Below, piece by piece: positions 22,581-33,394 of a DNA stretch of 64,000 nt. Every line of letters begins with the position of its first letter. Position 1 is the first letter of the stretch. Source of the DNA: Bathymodiolus brooksi (Eukaryota > Mollusca > Bivalvia > Mytilida > Modiolidae); NCBI GenBank assembly GCA_963680875.1, contig OY804576.1, positions 77,071,668-77,135,667 of the forward strand, in the 5' to 3' direction. Both the position numbers and the translations under genes were made by a program. The notes under the pieces are model-generated. The model was not told where the DNA came from. It saw only the letters and a list, made by a program, of their open reading frames with translations, and did not search any database.

Positions 22581-22849
22581 AGAAGCCTCTAAATTAAATC
22601 TTATTATTGCATAGTGGTCATCTTCGTGAAACAAAACGTGTTTCTAGCCTTCTTTATAAGGCAATTTGTCTTGTTGTGTTTCAAGTTTGCTGCACAAACG
22701 GAAGATAACAGATAGGTTTTAGAATATGGCGGGAAAAATCCTTGCATCATGTAAAAATACTTATGTAAGATAACAACATACATTGCAACTGTATTTAATC
22801 CGCTAAGCATATAAATCGAAATAAAAGATACAACGTTTATATTGATGGG

Positions 22850-23310
22850 TTCGCCAGAAGTATTTACAAGGCAGTCGTCTATGCATGCTTATAACTGGAT
22901 ATATGTCCAATTCTACATATCACAGGACGAATAGAGATATACAGGCAGTAGTGTCTAGGTTATATATTACGGATCATCAGAGGTATTATGCAGTAATCTA
23001 TAGTGGCTTTATATAGCTGGAGCAACAGAAGTATACAAGCAGTAGTCTGATATCTATATCAGGATCTACATAGGTTTTCAGGCAATAGTCTTATGTATAT
23101 GCATCATTTTATCAACAGACGTATTAAGGCAGTAGTCTAATGGGTATGCAATGCTGTATCAACAGAAATACTCAAACAGTAATCTAATGTCTATACACAA
23201 TGTTCCACATATATATATTCAGGCAGTAGTCTATAGTGTTCATTGATCACTTGTTCAGCAGAAGCTTACACACAGTAGTCTCTATATTATGTACATCACT
23301 CCATCAACAG
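22850..23310. repeat. degenerate flank of the 53-bp minisatellite
   Basis: CAGTAGTCT-like and ATCAACAGA-like words recur six or more times at irregular 50-80-bp spacing with strong divergence between units. The same words form the regular array that follows, so this is the aged edge of that array. Confidence 0.75.
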
Positions 23311-23829
23311 AGGTAGTCTGATATTTGTAAGTAATTCCTATACATCACTCCATCAACAGAGGTAGTCTGATATTTGTAAGTAATTCCTATACATCACTCC
23401 ATCAACAGAGGTAGTCCGATATTTGTCTGTAAGTAATTCCTATACATCACTGTATCAACAGAGGTAGTCCGATATTTGTCTGTAAGTAATTCCTATACAT
23501 CACTGTATCAACAGAGATAGTCCGATATTTGTCTGTAAGTAATTCCTATACATCACTGTATCAACAGAGATAGTCCGATATTTGTCTGTAAGTAATTCCT
23601 ATACATCACTGTATCAACAGAGGTAGTCCGATATTTGTCTGTAAGTAATTCCTATACATCACTGTATCAACAGAGGTAGTCCGATATTTGTCTGTAAGTA
23701 ATTCCTATACATCACTGTATCAACAGAGATAGTCCGATATTTGTCTGTAAGTAATTCCTATACATCACTGTATCAACAGAGGTAGTCCGATATTTGTCTG
23801 TAAGTAATTCCTATACATCACTGTATCAA
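23311..23829. repeat. 49/53-bp minisatellite, homogenised core
   Basis: About ten tandem units with GATATTTGTCTGTAAGTAAT and TCCTATACATCACTGTATCA. The first two units lack TCTG and are 49 bp; later units are 53 bp and nearly identical. The last unit is interrupted by a Penelope 3' end at 23830. Confidence 0.95.
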
Positions 23830-24022
23830 GAAAAGTTTGAAGGTGCCAAGGGGGTAATCAGAAGTATTAAATCCAAGACGGACAGGCAATACAGTGACCA
23901 AAAGATAAAGGTCAAAAGCCCAAACAATAATCTACAAAACACAATACAGAAAACTAAAGTTGAGCAACCCTATTAAACACCGGTATTTAACTCAGGTTCT
24001 CCGGACCGGTGGGCAGTTCTTT
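23830..24022 (-). mobile_element. Penelope 3'-end fragment (P3 copy 2)
   Basis: Begins with the constant 3' terminus AAAAGTTTGAAGGTGCCAAG and reads outward to AACTCAGGTTCTCCGGACCG and GGGCAGTTC. It sits directly in the last unit of the minisatellite, after CTGTATCAAG. Confidence 0.85.
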
Positions 24023-24222
24023 CACCACGATCAACATACATTGTATGTTCATGATGTCTATATATCAATGCATTAACAAAGGTAATCTTCCACATTTGAA
24101 CATTAGTTTGAGCTCCTAATATGATTTGATTCTGATTTGACAGAACAGGAATGTCTATTGATTTGAAAGTCAGATTTGAGTACGAGTTGGAGTTCCAATT
24201 AGAATAAAATGAATAAAAAACA

Positions 24223-24372
24223 AGACACTGTCGGAACAGTTCCAAAATCCAATAGAACAATAACAGAAAGAGACAAAATCGATACCATACAGCACACACA
24301 TACATGACCCTCCACTCTCCTGGTTCGGTACAGGCAATAATTAGTGACGGGGTTAAACTAGTTTTATGGACC
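24223..24372. repeat. dispersed repeat family D, copy 2
   Basis: CACTGTCGGAACAGTTCCAA, ATCCAATAGAACAATAACAG, ACACACATACATGAC, GGTACAGGCA, GGGGTTAAACTAGTTTTATG. Same order as copies 15493-15640 and 24781-24955. A related block with TATGATTTGATT lies on both sides. Confidence 0.75.
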
Positions 24373-24780
24373 CAAGCTTTCCCTCTTTTATGATTTGATT
24401 GAACAGTAATTGCTACTGATTTGCAAATCTATTACCTACGGTTATTTGTTCTCATTAACAATCGCGTCTTGCAAACATCATAGAAGAAATGTTTCCATTA
24501 TTCATTGTACAACTTTGAATCTTCTAATACCAGACAATTCCCATGTTAACTGTCCCCGTTTATTAATATACAAGAAAACAACATATCTGTAATCATTATC
24601 ATTAACGATGATTACTGTGGTTTGGGTTGGCCCGGAAAATATAGCTTTAATTATATGATTTCAGATGATCAAAGAAAAATATGAAAAAAATCGAAATAGA
24701 GTATGTTCTAAATGCAGAAAAAAAGGATAAATCTCTAAAATATCACACACAGCTTCTTGTAATGAAATGAAAAACATAAA

Positions 24781-24955
24781 TACCACAACGTCAGAATATT
24801 CCAAAATATAATAGAAAAATCGCAGAAACAGACAAAATCGATACCTCTACCCTAGCACATATACACTGACCGCTCACCTTTATGGCTTAGTATAGACACT
24901 TCAATAAAAAATGGCGGAGGTTAAACTAGTTTTATAGAACCAAACAATCCCTCTT
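24781..24955. repeat. dispersed repeat family D, copy 3
   Basis: CCACAACGTCAGAATATTCC, AATAGAAAAATCGCAGAAAC, AGACAAAATCGATACC, GGAGGTTAAACTAGTTTTAT. Lies 560 bp from copy 2 in the same orientation, which suggests a local duplication or repeated targeting. Confidence 0.75.
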
Positions 24956-25221
24956 AGTGTAAAGATGCAGTCATGCAAGTGTTATGAATTAATGATCGTT
25001 AAAAATAAGCATTAAAATAATGATCGTTAAAAATAACCATTAAAATAACCATTTGGATTATGTCAAGGGAATTGCGTGCGAAAAAGGCAAAAAAAAAAGA
25101 AAAAAAGAAGATTGATTTGAATAAGAAAAAAAAAGTAAGTTTAAAAATATGTATTACCGGAAGTAAATTTAATAGTAAAATATATGAATAACATGACGGG
25201 TGTTTTATAAGAAGCAGGTAC
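24956..25221. other. no gene; short local duplication
   Basis: AATGATCGTTAAAAATAA occurs twice near 24990-25035. The rest is A-rich sequence without coding features. Confidence 0.5.
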
Positions 25222-25317
25222 TGTTTACCCTCCGCAAGCACCAGAGTTCACCCCAGGCTTTTTGTAGGGGTCCGTGGTGCTCATCTTTGTAACTTACTGT
25301 GTAGTGTGTTTGTGTTT
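25222..25317 (+). mobile_element. head of dispersed repeat family B leading into an array
   Basis: Reads GTACTGTTTACCCTCCGCAA, GAGTTCACCCCAGGC, GGGGTCCGTGGTGCTCATCT, i.e. the P3-like head, and then continues without a break into the 84-bp array. Confidence 0.7.
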
Positions 25318-25888
25318 TTATGTCTTCGTCCCGTGTTTTATGTGCCCATTGTTGCCAGTGTCTATGGATTGTCAATTCTCGCTTGCCTCTTTGGTTTGTT
25401 TTCATGTCTTCGTCCCGTGTTTTATATGCCCATTGTTGCCAGTGTCTATGGATTGTCAATTCTCGCTTGCCTCTTTGGTTTGTTTTCATGTCTTCGTCCC
25501 GTGTTTTATATGCCCATTGTTGCCAGTGTCTATGGATTGTCAATTCTCGCTTGCCTCTTTGGTTTGTTTTCATGTCTTCGTCCCGTGTTTTATATGCCCA
25601 TTGTTGCCAGTGTCTATGGATTGTCAATTCTCGCTTGCCTCTTTGGTTTGTTTTCATGTCTTCGTCCCGTGTTTTATATGCCCATTGTTGCCAGTGTCTA
25701 TGGATTGTCAATTCTCGCTTGCCTCTTTGGTTTGTTTTCATGTCTTCGTCCCGTGTTTTATATGCCCATTGTTGCCAGTGTCTATGGATTGTCAATTCTC
25801 TCTTGCCTCTTTGGTTTGTTTTCATGTCTTCGTCCCGTGTTTTATATGTCCATTGTTGCCAGTGTCTATGGATTGTCAATACGATATT
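25318..25888 (+). repeat. 84-bp minisatellite grown from family B
   Basis: Nearly seven tandem units, almost identical, each with TGTCTTCGTCCCGTGTTTTA, CCCATTGTTGCCAGTGTCTA and GCCTCTTTGGTTTG. Because 84 is a multiple of three, long ORFs run through it in several frames on both strands with 28-residue repeats. They carry no coding signal. The unit is the 3' part of family B, seen singly at 31603, 53874 and 55738. Confidence 0.95.
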
Positions 25889-26033
25889 TTCTAGTCATTT
25901 CCATTCGGCAGAAACTCCGGTTTTTTTGTTTATTAATCATGTGATTTTGCGTAAACTGCAGGCATCATTACTTCCGGTTTGGGTAGCAACGCCTGACGTG
26001 AATGTAATTTATACAACGTCATTCACGGTTAAA

Positions 26034-26114
26034 ATGGAAAGGCCCATTAAGCTTTCTAAGGAGTGGTGCTGTGTTCCTCAGTGTAAATCTGATGGAAGGA
26101 AGCGTTGGAAGTAA
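26034..26114 (+). CDS. possible first exon of a THAP-like zinc-finger gene
   Basis: ATG in good context (AAAATGG) opens a 26-codon frame with KLSKEWCCVPQCKSDGRKRW. The C-C-x3-C start followed by basic residues resembles the first strand of a THAP-type DNA-binding zinc finger, found in many animal transposases and in host genes. The frame ends just after TGGAA|GTAAAT, which could be a donor site. No continuation exon was found. It may be a transposon remnant. This is a motif-level suggestion only. Confidence 0.25.
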   Translation: MERPIKLSKEWCCVPQCKSDGRKRWK

Positions 26115-26371
26115 ATAAAGCATATCCGTTGTCTTTTTTTGTATAGTTTGAGGCGATCATCATTCTAATCACATTTTTTTAATAAATATATAAGTATGTC
26201 ACACTGTTCAATTTTAGGCAACAGTTTTAAATCCGACGACCATATCGGCACTTGTCCGATCCCACACACAACCTGTATTACACCGTTCTCTGTTATTGTT
26301 CTCCTGTTTACTTGTGAAAGTTCGTAGTCATTTGTTGACATTATTTTCTCTAGATCGAATTCTTGGGCAAG
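26115..26371. other. no gene recognised
   Basis: AT-rich sequence between the putative small exon and the LINE tail; nothing else supported. Confidence 0.5.
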
Positions 26372-27065
26372 TTAAGATAAGATAAGATAAGATAAGGAAA
26401 CTTTATTTTGATTCGGCACATAATAAAACAGTACAAAATAAGCTCTAAGGAGCTTATTACCGAATATACATTAACAATAAAAATAACACAAGTCACATGC
26501 AAAGTTACAAACTAAAATAAGCTAAGACATACAGGCACAAAAAGGAGGACTGTGTATAGATCGGAACAAGAACCCACGTGGCAAGTGCCTCTTTGGACTC
26601 TTGTTCAAGATCCACACACAGATGCTCCAACATAAAGCAGCATTTAAAAAAGAAGCAGCAGGTAAAAAAAATAATACTGAATACTTAAAACTGGTACCAA
26701 CATAATCAGTAAAAGCAGCACTGTCTAACTAAACAATCAAAAAATATAAAATTTTCAAGCCAAACTAAAAAAATAAAAAAAAAATAAAAAAAAATAAAAA
26801 TAAAATAAAATATAAGCAAACCAGAAGCAAAATTTTATCATCTACATGCAGAACAGCGACATTTGGACCCATTCCAGGACTGCAAAAGACTCTTGAATTG
26901 AGGGAAGCTATTTTCAGTCCTGAAATGATCTGGGAGGCTGTTCCACAATGTAGGTGCAGCAAATCTGAAAGATTTTTTACCGTACCGTGTGGATTTGATC
27001 TGTGGTATTTCCAAAATGTTGTTGTATCTGAAAGAATATTTAGAGTTCACATAACTTGACTAATT
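26372..27065 (-). mobile_element. 5'-truncated non-LTR retrotransposon (LINE) tail
   Basis: On the minus strand the last ~70 codons of a LINE ORF are readable (27050-26838): STRYGKKSFRFAAPTLWNSL, then PDHFRTENSF, and a terminal W-N-G-x3-C-x-C-x2-C signature (WNGSKCRCSACR). This is the typical C terminus after the reverse transcriptase of CR1/L2-like elements. A 3' UTR of ~460 bp ends in AAAGTTTCC and a TTATC microsatellite (26372-26396 on plus), the expected 3' tail. Everything upstream of this ORF end is lost. Confidence 0.85.
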
Positions 27066-27349
27066 CATGTTTTCTATACAAATGAAATGTTATGCCTCTA
27101 TGCTGTAAATATTCCTTTAGATCGGGAACCTGCCATCAGAAGAAATCTACTTGAATATCCATGATAATAATGATAAACGTAATCTGTTGATAAATGCTGA
27201 CAAACCGGAAGTTTAGATGCCTGTTGTTTGGTTGCTACGATACGCCAATCGTACCTCCAATTTGAAAACCGCTTTAACCCGAAAATACCGTATTCTCTCT
27301 TGCCTCTTTGGTTTTCTCTAACTTTTATTTATTTTGCACCACCATAGAC
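27066..27349. other. no gene; short family B remnant
   Basis: TCTCTTGCCTCTTTGGTTTT followed by CTCTAACTTTTATT near 27295-27330 matches the 3' end of family B. Otherwise nothing recognised. Confidence 0.5.
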
Positions 27350-27730
27350 ACTTGTAAAATATTTATTTAGACAACATGACGCATTTCTGGAATAACCTTC
27401 ATCAGGAAGCCCACAGTCAAAAGAATGGAAATACAAATATAATGATAGTCTTTGGGGGCTAGCAAACCAAAAGGTCGAAACTGGATGTTAGACAGTACAA
27501 ATTGCCACCGGAAGACATTATAGGGAAGATATTGGAAAGCCAAAGTAGCTGGAAGCAAGACAACCAGACACTTACAGAATAGCCATTATCGGCTAAGGTT
27601 ACCTATGCCCGAGGGAGATGAACCTTAGTTCTTATAAACCATGTCAATACCGAAATATTGACTTCTGGGCGGATGATGCTCTCTGACACCAATAGTCCAG
27701 CGACAAAGGTATCGACCCAGCGAATATATT
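27350..27730 (-). repeat. dispersed repeat family C, long copy
   Basis: Reverse complement matches 57150-57590: GGGTCGATACCT, CATCCGCCCAG, ATTGACATGGTTTAT, CTCCCTCGGGCATAGGTAAC, and CTGATGAAGGTTATTCCAGA. Shorter copies lie at 42886, 53095 and 54840. Class unknown; a short deviant reading frame around the last block is not convincing. Confidence 0.75.
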
Positions 27731-28056
27731 CATTGTCATCACATATTAAACATATATAGCACATTTCTGAATTATACATTATTTAATCACTAAAAATAAA
27801 TAATACAAACCATCGTCACACAAATTAACATACATAATATGATATATTATTACTTCTATTATGAAAAGAAAGTTTAAACAGTGACCGTCAACAATTCCAC
27901 TAATATCAACAAAACGACCACTCACCACTCAACTTAACTCAGTGAACACAAAAAAGACCACGACATATGATGTTGGAAATCCAGTTCCTGGATAGGGACA
28001 GGCACACAAATGTGGAAGGGCTAAACCGATGAATGGGATCCCTACCTTATAGAACA

Positions 28057-28265
28057 AACGTTAGAGAAAACCAAAAGGGCAATCAAGAATGGACAATCCA
28101 CAGAAACTGACAACATTGGGTACACAAAACACAAGACGAAGACAAACAAAACAAAAACACAACACAATATGTGTTGAACACCACTATGCGCAAACAAACA
28201 CAAATAACGTAAATAAGACATACGCCCTCATACAAATAACTGGAGGTAAAGACGAACCGAACATA
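28057..28265 (-). repeat. dispersed repeat family B copy
   Basis: On plus: AACGTTAGAGAAAACCAAAA, GGACAATCCACAGAAACTGA, ACAACATTGGGTACAC, CAAGACGAAG, ATGCGCAAACAAACACAAAT. This is a single-copy version of the motif that has been amplified at 25318-25888 and 62215-64000. Confidence 0.8.
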
Positions 28266-28619
28266 GATTTAATGCGGAAATCGCAACGGAAATCAGAATA
28301 AGTTTATATGACAAGATAAGACATCTGTTATTGCATCATGAACAGAAAGTTTAAACAGTGATGACCATCAACACCACCAATATCAACACACTGCACAATC
28401 ACATCTCATATTAACTGAAGTTGTGATTATACAACAAATGTGACGAGTTTGTCCTAATCATTTTAGCAATGTAGTCAATTTGGTACCGCAGTGTATCTAC
28501 GGTGTAGGTTCGAACACTACTGATGGCAGGACAACACATGGTAAATTTATAGAAAATACCACCAAATCGGACCTCGATTAATCGAACCACAGTTAAGAAT
28601 GCGAGTTATTCGAGGTTCG

Positions 28620-28841
28620 AACACGACGGGTGCCACTAGTGGAGCAGGAAAGGAAGCGCTTATTTTTCCGGAGCAGCTGAATTCACTCCGGTTTTTAGTG
28701 AGGCTCGTGTTGCTCAATCTTTGGTTTTCTATGTAGAATTTGTAGATCATTGTTTGTCCCTTTGTCTCTTTCATTTAGTAATTGTAGTCTGTCCTCCAAT
28801 TTACAGCTTTTGATTACACCTTCAAACTTCAAATTTTTCTT
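28620..28841 (+). mobile_element. Penelope 3'-end fragment (P3 copy 3)
   Basis: CACGACGGGTGCCACTAGTG, GAGCAGGAAAGGAAGC, CCGGTTTTTAGTGAGGCTCG, TGTTGCTCAATCTTTGG, ending CTTCAAATTTTTCTT, the constant 3' terminus. 5' truncated in the non-coding part. Confidence 0.85.
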
Positions 28842-29104
28842 CGAGTGATCCGAAGTAGAGTGTGACGTCAAAGAGAATATATTTTTATAGAATATGTAAC
28901 ATGTTTCTTATTCGGTTTTTGGGTCTTGATAAACTGAACATAATAGCGGCTAAAAAGTGCATTTATCACACTTGAACATATTCTTGCATAATTTCTTTAC
29001 ATTCCAGGAAGTAAAAAAACGGTACCCTGGTAATGCCATATTTTGCCTCAGCTGTATGGTCATATTTCATATCAAAAGTTTTCATATACAGAGGGTTAGG
29101 GTAA

Positions 29105-29290
29105 GGGGTTTTAAAGCCACGTTTAACAATATTTCAATTATATCATGGCAGTCAGTTTATTTGGTGGAGGAAACCGGAATAACTGGATAAAACCATCGAC
29201 CTGTCGCGAGTCACTGACAAACTTTATCACATAATATTGTATCGAGTACACCTCTCAAGAGCGGGATTCAACGTTTGTGGTAATAGGCAC
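29105..29290 (-). mobile_element. SINE2 copy
   Basis: On plus: AACAATATTTCAATTATATC, ATGGCAGTCAGTTTATTTGG, TGGAGGAAACCGGAATAACT, CATCGACCTGTCGCGAGTCA, ATCGAGTACACCTCTCAAGA, GCGGGATTCAACG. The TTAACGCCACTTTC terminus is replaced by TAAAGCCACGTTTA. Confidence 0.75.
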
Positions 29291-29562
29291 TGATTGCATA
29301 GTTAGTTATATTCATATATACAGAAATAATAAGCAGTATATAGCTGGTCGCTAAAACTATGTTTCTTCAGTGAATAAAATACATCTTCGCGTTGTAGTGC
29401 ATCCGTATTGGACATCCAGAAGTTAACTCGTATAATGATATTTTTTCAAATTCTTTATTTATTTGACGGAGATTACTAACAGCCAATGGCTACAAGTGGT
29501 TCTCCTCGACATATACATAAAATACACAATAATTTTAATAAGCTATAAACATAATGAAATAA

Positions 29563-29755
29563 TATAAGACGTACGACAATATATACAGGACAAGACAAAC
29601 AAACATACAAACTTTTATACAGATGCACTCAATGACACACACCGATAATAAAAAAGCATAAGACGTACGACAATATATACAGGACAAGACACATCAATAT
29701 ACAAACTTTCAGACAAATGCGCCCATTGACACACGCTCACTCAAAAACAGTCATG
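29563..29755. repeat. ~96-bp tandem duplication
   Basis: ATAAGACGTACGACAATATA followed by TACAGGACAAGACA occurs at 29563 and 29659, and both continue into ACAAACTTT and a CATTGACACAC-like block. Two copies only. Confidence 0.8.
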
Positions 29756-30059
29756 TCAGGAAGTTTGGAAGGGTGTGATGAAAGAAGTGTCATAAAAATG
29801 CGATAATTTTATAGTCTACAATAATCCATCAACTCAACAATATTAGTCATGAATTTTGAAATCGAAAACGTCCAGTAAATTTGATAAATAGGAATTTGAA
29901 GAGTTCAAGGCTATTCCTACCCGGTACACAAATCATCACTTCCATCTTATAAAATTTGGCAAGGATAAAAAGGTCACAAATTTCGTAACATATTAACATT
30001 TGATTTACGTTCTGAGTTCCGTGTTGCGATGCCCGTTACTACTAGTATTCCGCATACAA

Positions 30060-30235
30060 AACGGAACTGGATACCCTTACAGTGCATCAGAGTTCCCCAC
30101 AGTTTTAAATGTTGTTCGTGTTGTTCAGCATGTCTTCACGTTTTCAGTTCCTTGTTGTGATGTTCGCTACGGTTTCAGCGTAACATCGATGTTCGTTTTA
30201 TCTTTATTTTTGTCTGTTTTATAGTGGTTCATGTT
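30060..30235 (+). repeat. diverged dispersed repeat with P3-like core
   Basis: GGAACTGGATACCCTTACAG, CATCAGAGTTCCCCACAGTT and TTGTTCGTGTTGTTCAG align with the P3 head. They are followed by a TTGTTGTGATGTTCGCTAC block that recurs at about 61920. An older branch of the P3/B repeats. Confidence 0.5.
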
Positions 30236-30300
30236 TTTTATGTGACTAACACGATTCCCATATCAGACAATGCTCATGTCGCTTAACAGTACAAATTACG

Positions 30301-30490
30301 GCTGATCCTTTCCGGCGTACCGGAGTTCACCCTCGGTTTTTAGTGGAGGTCAATTGTTTAGTTTTCTGTGTAGTGTTTTGTGAACCGTTGTTTTTCTTTA
30401 CGTCTTTGTTCTTTCAGTCATTGCATTGTCTGTTCTACTTCGACTTGCGGCTCCTGATTACCCTACTGATATCTTCAAACTTTCTCAAAA
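30301..30490 (+). mobile_element. Penelope 3'-end fragment (P3 copy 4)
   Basis: CCGGAGTTCACCCTCGGTTT, TAGTGGAGGTCAATTGTTTA, GTTTTCTGTGTAGTGTTTTG, ending GATATCTTCAAACTTTCT. Confidence 0.82.
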
Positions 30491-30710
30491 TTAAAATGAT
30501 GCCTGCTTTGTATTAGACCAACACGATGAGCTTGTTTTGTATTTATCGTCCTAGCTCACTGAAACAACAGTCAACAGATAAACGTGTTGCTATACCCGAA
30601 AATACCATTCTCACAACTAACCAATCTTTACTTATAGATAGTTATCTTGAATGCTTAGAAGGGAAGTAACAAATGCAAATATTAAAGGACTCTGATCGGG
30701 AAAGAAACAT

Positions 30711-30912
30711 TTAGTGGAGCAGGAACTGCCTACCCTTCCGGAGTACCCGAGTTCACCCCCGGTTTTTAGTGGGGTTCGTGTTACTCAATCTTTAGTTTTA
30801 TGAGTACCGGTATGTTTTATAGCTCGTTGTTTGTCCTTTTGGCCATTGTGGTGTCTGTCCGTCTTCGATTTAAGGATTCTGATTACCCCTTTGGAATCTT
30901 CAAACTTTTCTT
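30711..30912 (+). mobile_element. Penelope 3'-end fragment (P3 copy 5)
   Basis: TAGTGGAGCAGGAACTGCCT, ACCCTTCCGGAGTACCCGAG, GGTTTTTAGTGGGGTTCGTG, ending TTGGAATCTTCAAACTTTTC. One of the best preserved non-coding copies. Confidence 0.9.
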
Positions 30913-31602
30913 AAGAGGTGATATTGGCATTTATATAGTACAAGAATGCATAACAGCCATTTGTGTTATTTAATTCAGATTAAGTGCAATGCATATTGAA
31001 ATCTGTTAAGCCAACCGATAAAAAGCATTTCTAAAGGCACAATGCTATATTATGATTTGGATGGATGGGGTTTTTCAAAGTAATAACTCTGAAACATAAT
31101 GCATTAATTATTCAGAAGACACAACGCGATCTATTGATTCTAGAAGAAGACAAAAACATGCTTCGTAATCGTGCTAAAGAAAGATAAAAACCCTAATGTA
31201 GCGTCATAATAGTATGCATACACTATTCATGTAGTTGTAGGAGTGGGAAACAGAACTATTATGTCGTGCATGGGTCGTATCAAATTCCAGTGAATATTTC
31301 ATCATATTCCGATGTGGAATTGTTATTTAATTTTTTATTACTATAGTTAGAAGGTAGGTCTTCAATGGTTTCCTATAAATTGACAATAAAACAGAATAAT
31401 TTATACTTCCATCTAAATTCCCTTCAACTAAGCCTCGATTTATGTACATCTAAACCAGTAATCCGTAATAATTTAACTAAGTTATATCTCTTAGTCGTTT
31501 CGTCACACGATTCGTAGAATTGGATCCACAACTGTAACTATGTGGATGTGGATTTGCTTTATACATGTATACAAGTAGTCCTTTATACATTCTTTATTCA
31601 TA
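30913..31602. other. no gene recognised
   Basis: AT-rich sequence between repeat copies; no coding exon, RNA gene or repeat identified. Confidence 0.5.
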
Positions 31603-31762
31603 TCTGATTTCCGTTATTTGTGTTTGTTTGTGCATGGTGGTGTCCAACACTTATTGCGTTGTGTTTTTGCTTTGTTTTTCTTCGTCTTGTGTGCCATATG
31701 CTGCCAGTTTCTCTGGATTGTAATTTTTTGAATTGTCCCATAGGTGTTCTCTAACGTTTATT
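31603..31762 (+). repeat. dispersed repeat family B copy
   Basis: CCGTTATTTGTGTTTGTTTG, TGCATGGTGGTGTCCAACAC, TTCTTCGTCTTGTGTGCCAT, GCTGCCAGTTTCTCTGGATT, ending in GTTCTCTAACGTTTA. One unamplified copy of the array motif. Confidence 0.85.
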
Positions 31763-31896
31763 TTCTCATATGCACATTGGTGAATACTTTAAAAATAAAC
31801 GAGATTTTGGGTATTTGTTTTCTTAGCAACCGTCCTAGTTACTAAAATGTGAAATAAATGTAGATTTAAGTTTGACAATATTTTTTAAAATGTTAT

Positions 31897-32012
31897 GTGT
31901 ATGTTTTTTGTAGATCGTTGTTTGTCCTTTTGTATTTTTTCTTTTGGCCATTGTGTTGTCTTCTTCGATATACGGATTCTGATTACCCCTTTGGAATCTT
32001 CAAACTCTTCTT
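31897..32012 (+). mobile_element. Penelope 3'-end fragment (P3 copy 6), short
   Basis: TTTTGTAGATCGTTGTTTGT, CTTTTGGCCATTGTGTTGTC, TTCTGATTACCCCTTTGGAA, TCTTCAAACTCTTCTT. Only the last ~115 bp of the family are present. Confidence 0.85.
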
Positions 32013-32144
32013 AATATAATAATTAAAAGAACTTAGTTCACCACTGGAATGATTCGTCCTTGGAGAGGAAATGACGTCATTTCCAAAACCAAACTCCGTT
32101 GACTAAATAATTTCTATATACATTGCATCATAACCACAGACATA

Positions 32145-32343
32145 CAGCTAGAGAAGGAACTGCTAATCCTACCGGAGCACCTGAGTTTATCCAATATTTT
32201 TGTGGTGGTTCGCTTTGCTCAATCTTTACTATCTGTGTAGTGTATTGTAGATCATTGCTTGTCATTTTGTCCTTTTTTCTTTTGGCCAATGTATTGCCTA
32301 TTTACGGCTTCTGGTTACTTCTTTGGTATGTTTAAGCTTTTCA
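32145..32343 (+). mobile_element. Penelope 3'-end fragment (P3 copy 7)
   Basis: GAGAAGGAACTGCTAATCCT, ACCGGAGCACCTGAGTTTAT, CTGTGTAGTGTATTGTAGAT, CTTTTGGCCAATGTATTGCC, ending TTTAAGCTTTTC. Confidence 0.82.
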
Positions 32344-33394
32344 TATGTATGTATACGAAGTGAATCAATTTATTTTTCATTCGACTGCAAGCTTGTAATA
32401 ACTCATCATTATCCTTATCCAATCATAATTTATCACAAGTTTCGTCAAAAATGAGCCATACCATACTTTGTGTTGTCGCGTGTAGGCCTATCCCTTAATT
32501 CAATTTGAAGTCGCGGACGTTGTAGTATCAACTTATTATATACAAATTATAACACTATTTGATGTTTGAATCTAATGGAAATTGGTTCCATTTAGTTCAT
32601 TTTTGTGCAAATGATACATGGTTTTTGTGGATTTATTCAACATAAAGTTGCACATCTGAGAAATGTTTAATTTATTTATTGTGATTGGAACTTTGAAAAA
32701 AGCGGATTTTCCACTGTAGCAAGACTATACGTTCAGATGGTTTGCATTGATAAATGGCGGTACGTTTCTTTAATTGTCACCTGCAAAGTCAATTCGTACT
32801 GAGTGATGATAGCATGCAATCAAATCAACAATATTTATTTACATGTATATCTACTCAAACCTAACTTGATTAAATGAATGAATCGTGATAAAGCATTTGC
32901 GTGATAACGATCACGTCATTTGATATTAAAATCTCTTGATCAATCTAAGCATACTATTAATTCAGTTCTGTTAACCGGAAGTTAAGTAAATATTGGATTT
33001 GCAGCTTAAAGCAAATCTTGTGCGAGAACAAAATACAATTGGAATTTTATTGTGAAGACAATTTCAAATAATGGGAAGAACAAGAGTCCGCAATTATAAA
33101 TCTAAAATGAAACGTACAAATTCAAAAGAAACAGATTCTAGTACAAAAAACATCAAGCCAATAAAATTCTAAAGGATAACAAAAAAGCAATGTTGTGTCT
33201 TTTGTAGTGTCGGTGCTTAGTCGGTTCTTAAAGATTTCTGAAGGTCGTGAAGTTCGTTTGATCAGTTTTCAGTTTATATCATTTATGTCATGATGATTAA
33301 CGAGTACTATAAAAGGTTGAATTCTTCTACATTATTTACCAAGATTTAAAGTTAATTTGTCTAATAACTGTTTATAACCGAATAATTTCTGAAC
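32344..33394. other. no gene recognised
   Basis: No exon, RNA gene or repeat family could be supported in this stretch on either strand. Confidence 0.5.

Noticed and set aside
23311..23829. CRISPR-like regular repeat
   Set aside because: Units are directly adjacent and nearly identical throughout, with no variable spacers, in a eukaryotic context.
25205..25944. Long ORFs of 206-264 codons on both strands with 28-residue repeats
   Set aside because: They are products of an 84-bp minisatellite whose length is a multiple of three. Several frames on both strands are open at once, and the unit is a non-coding dispersed repeat.
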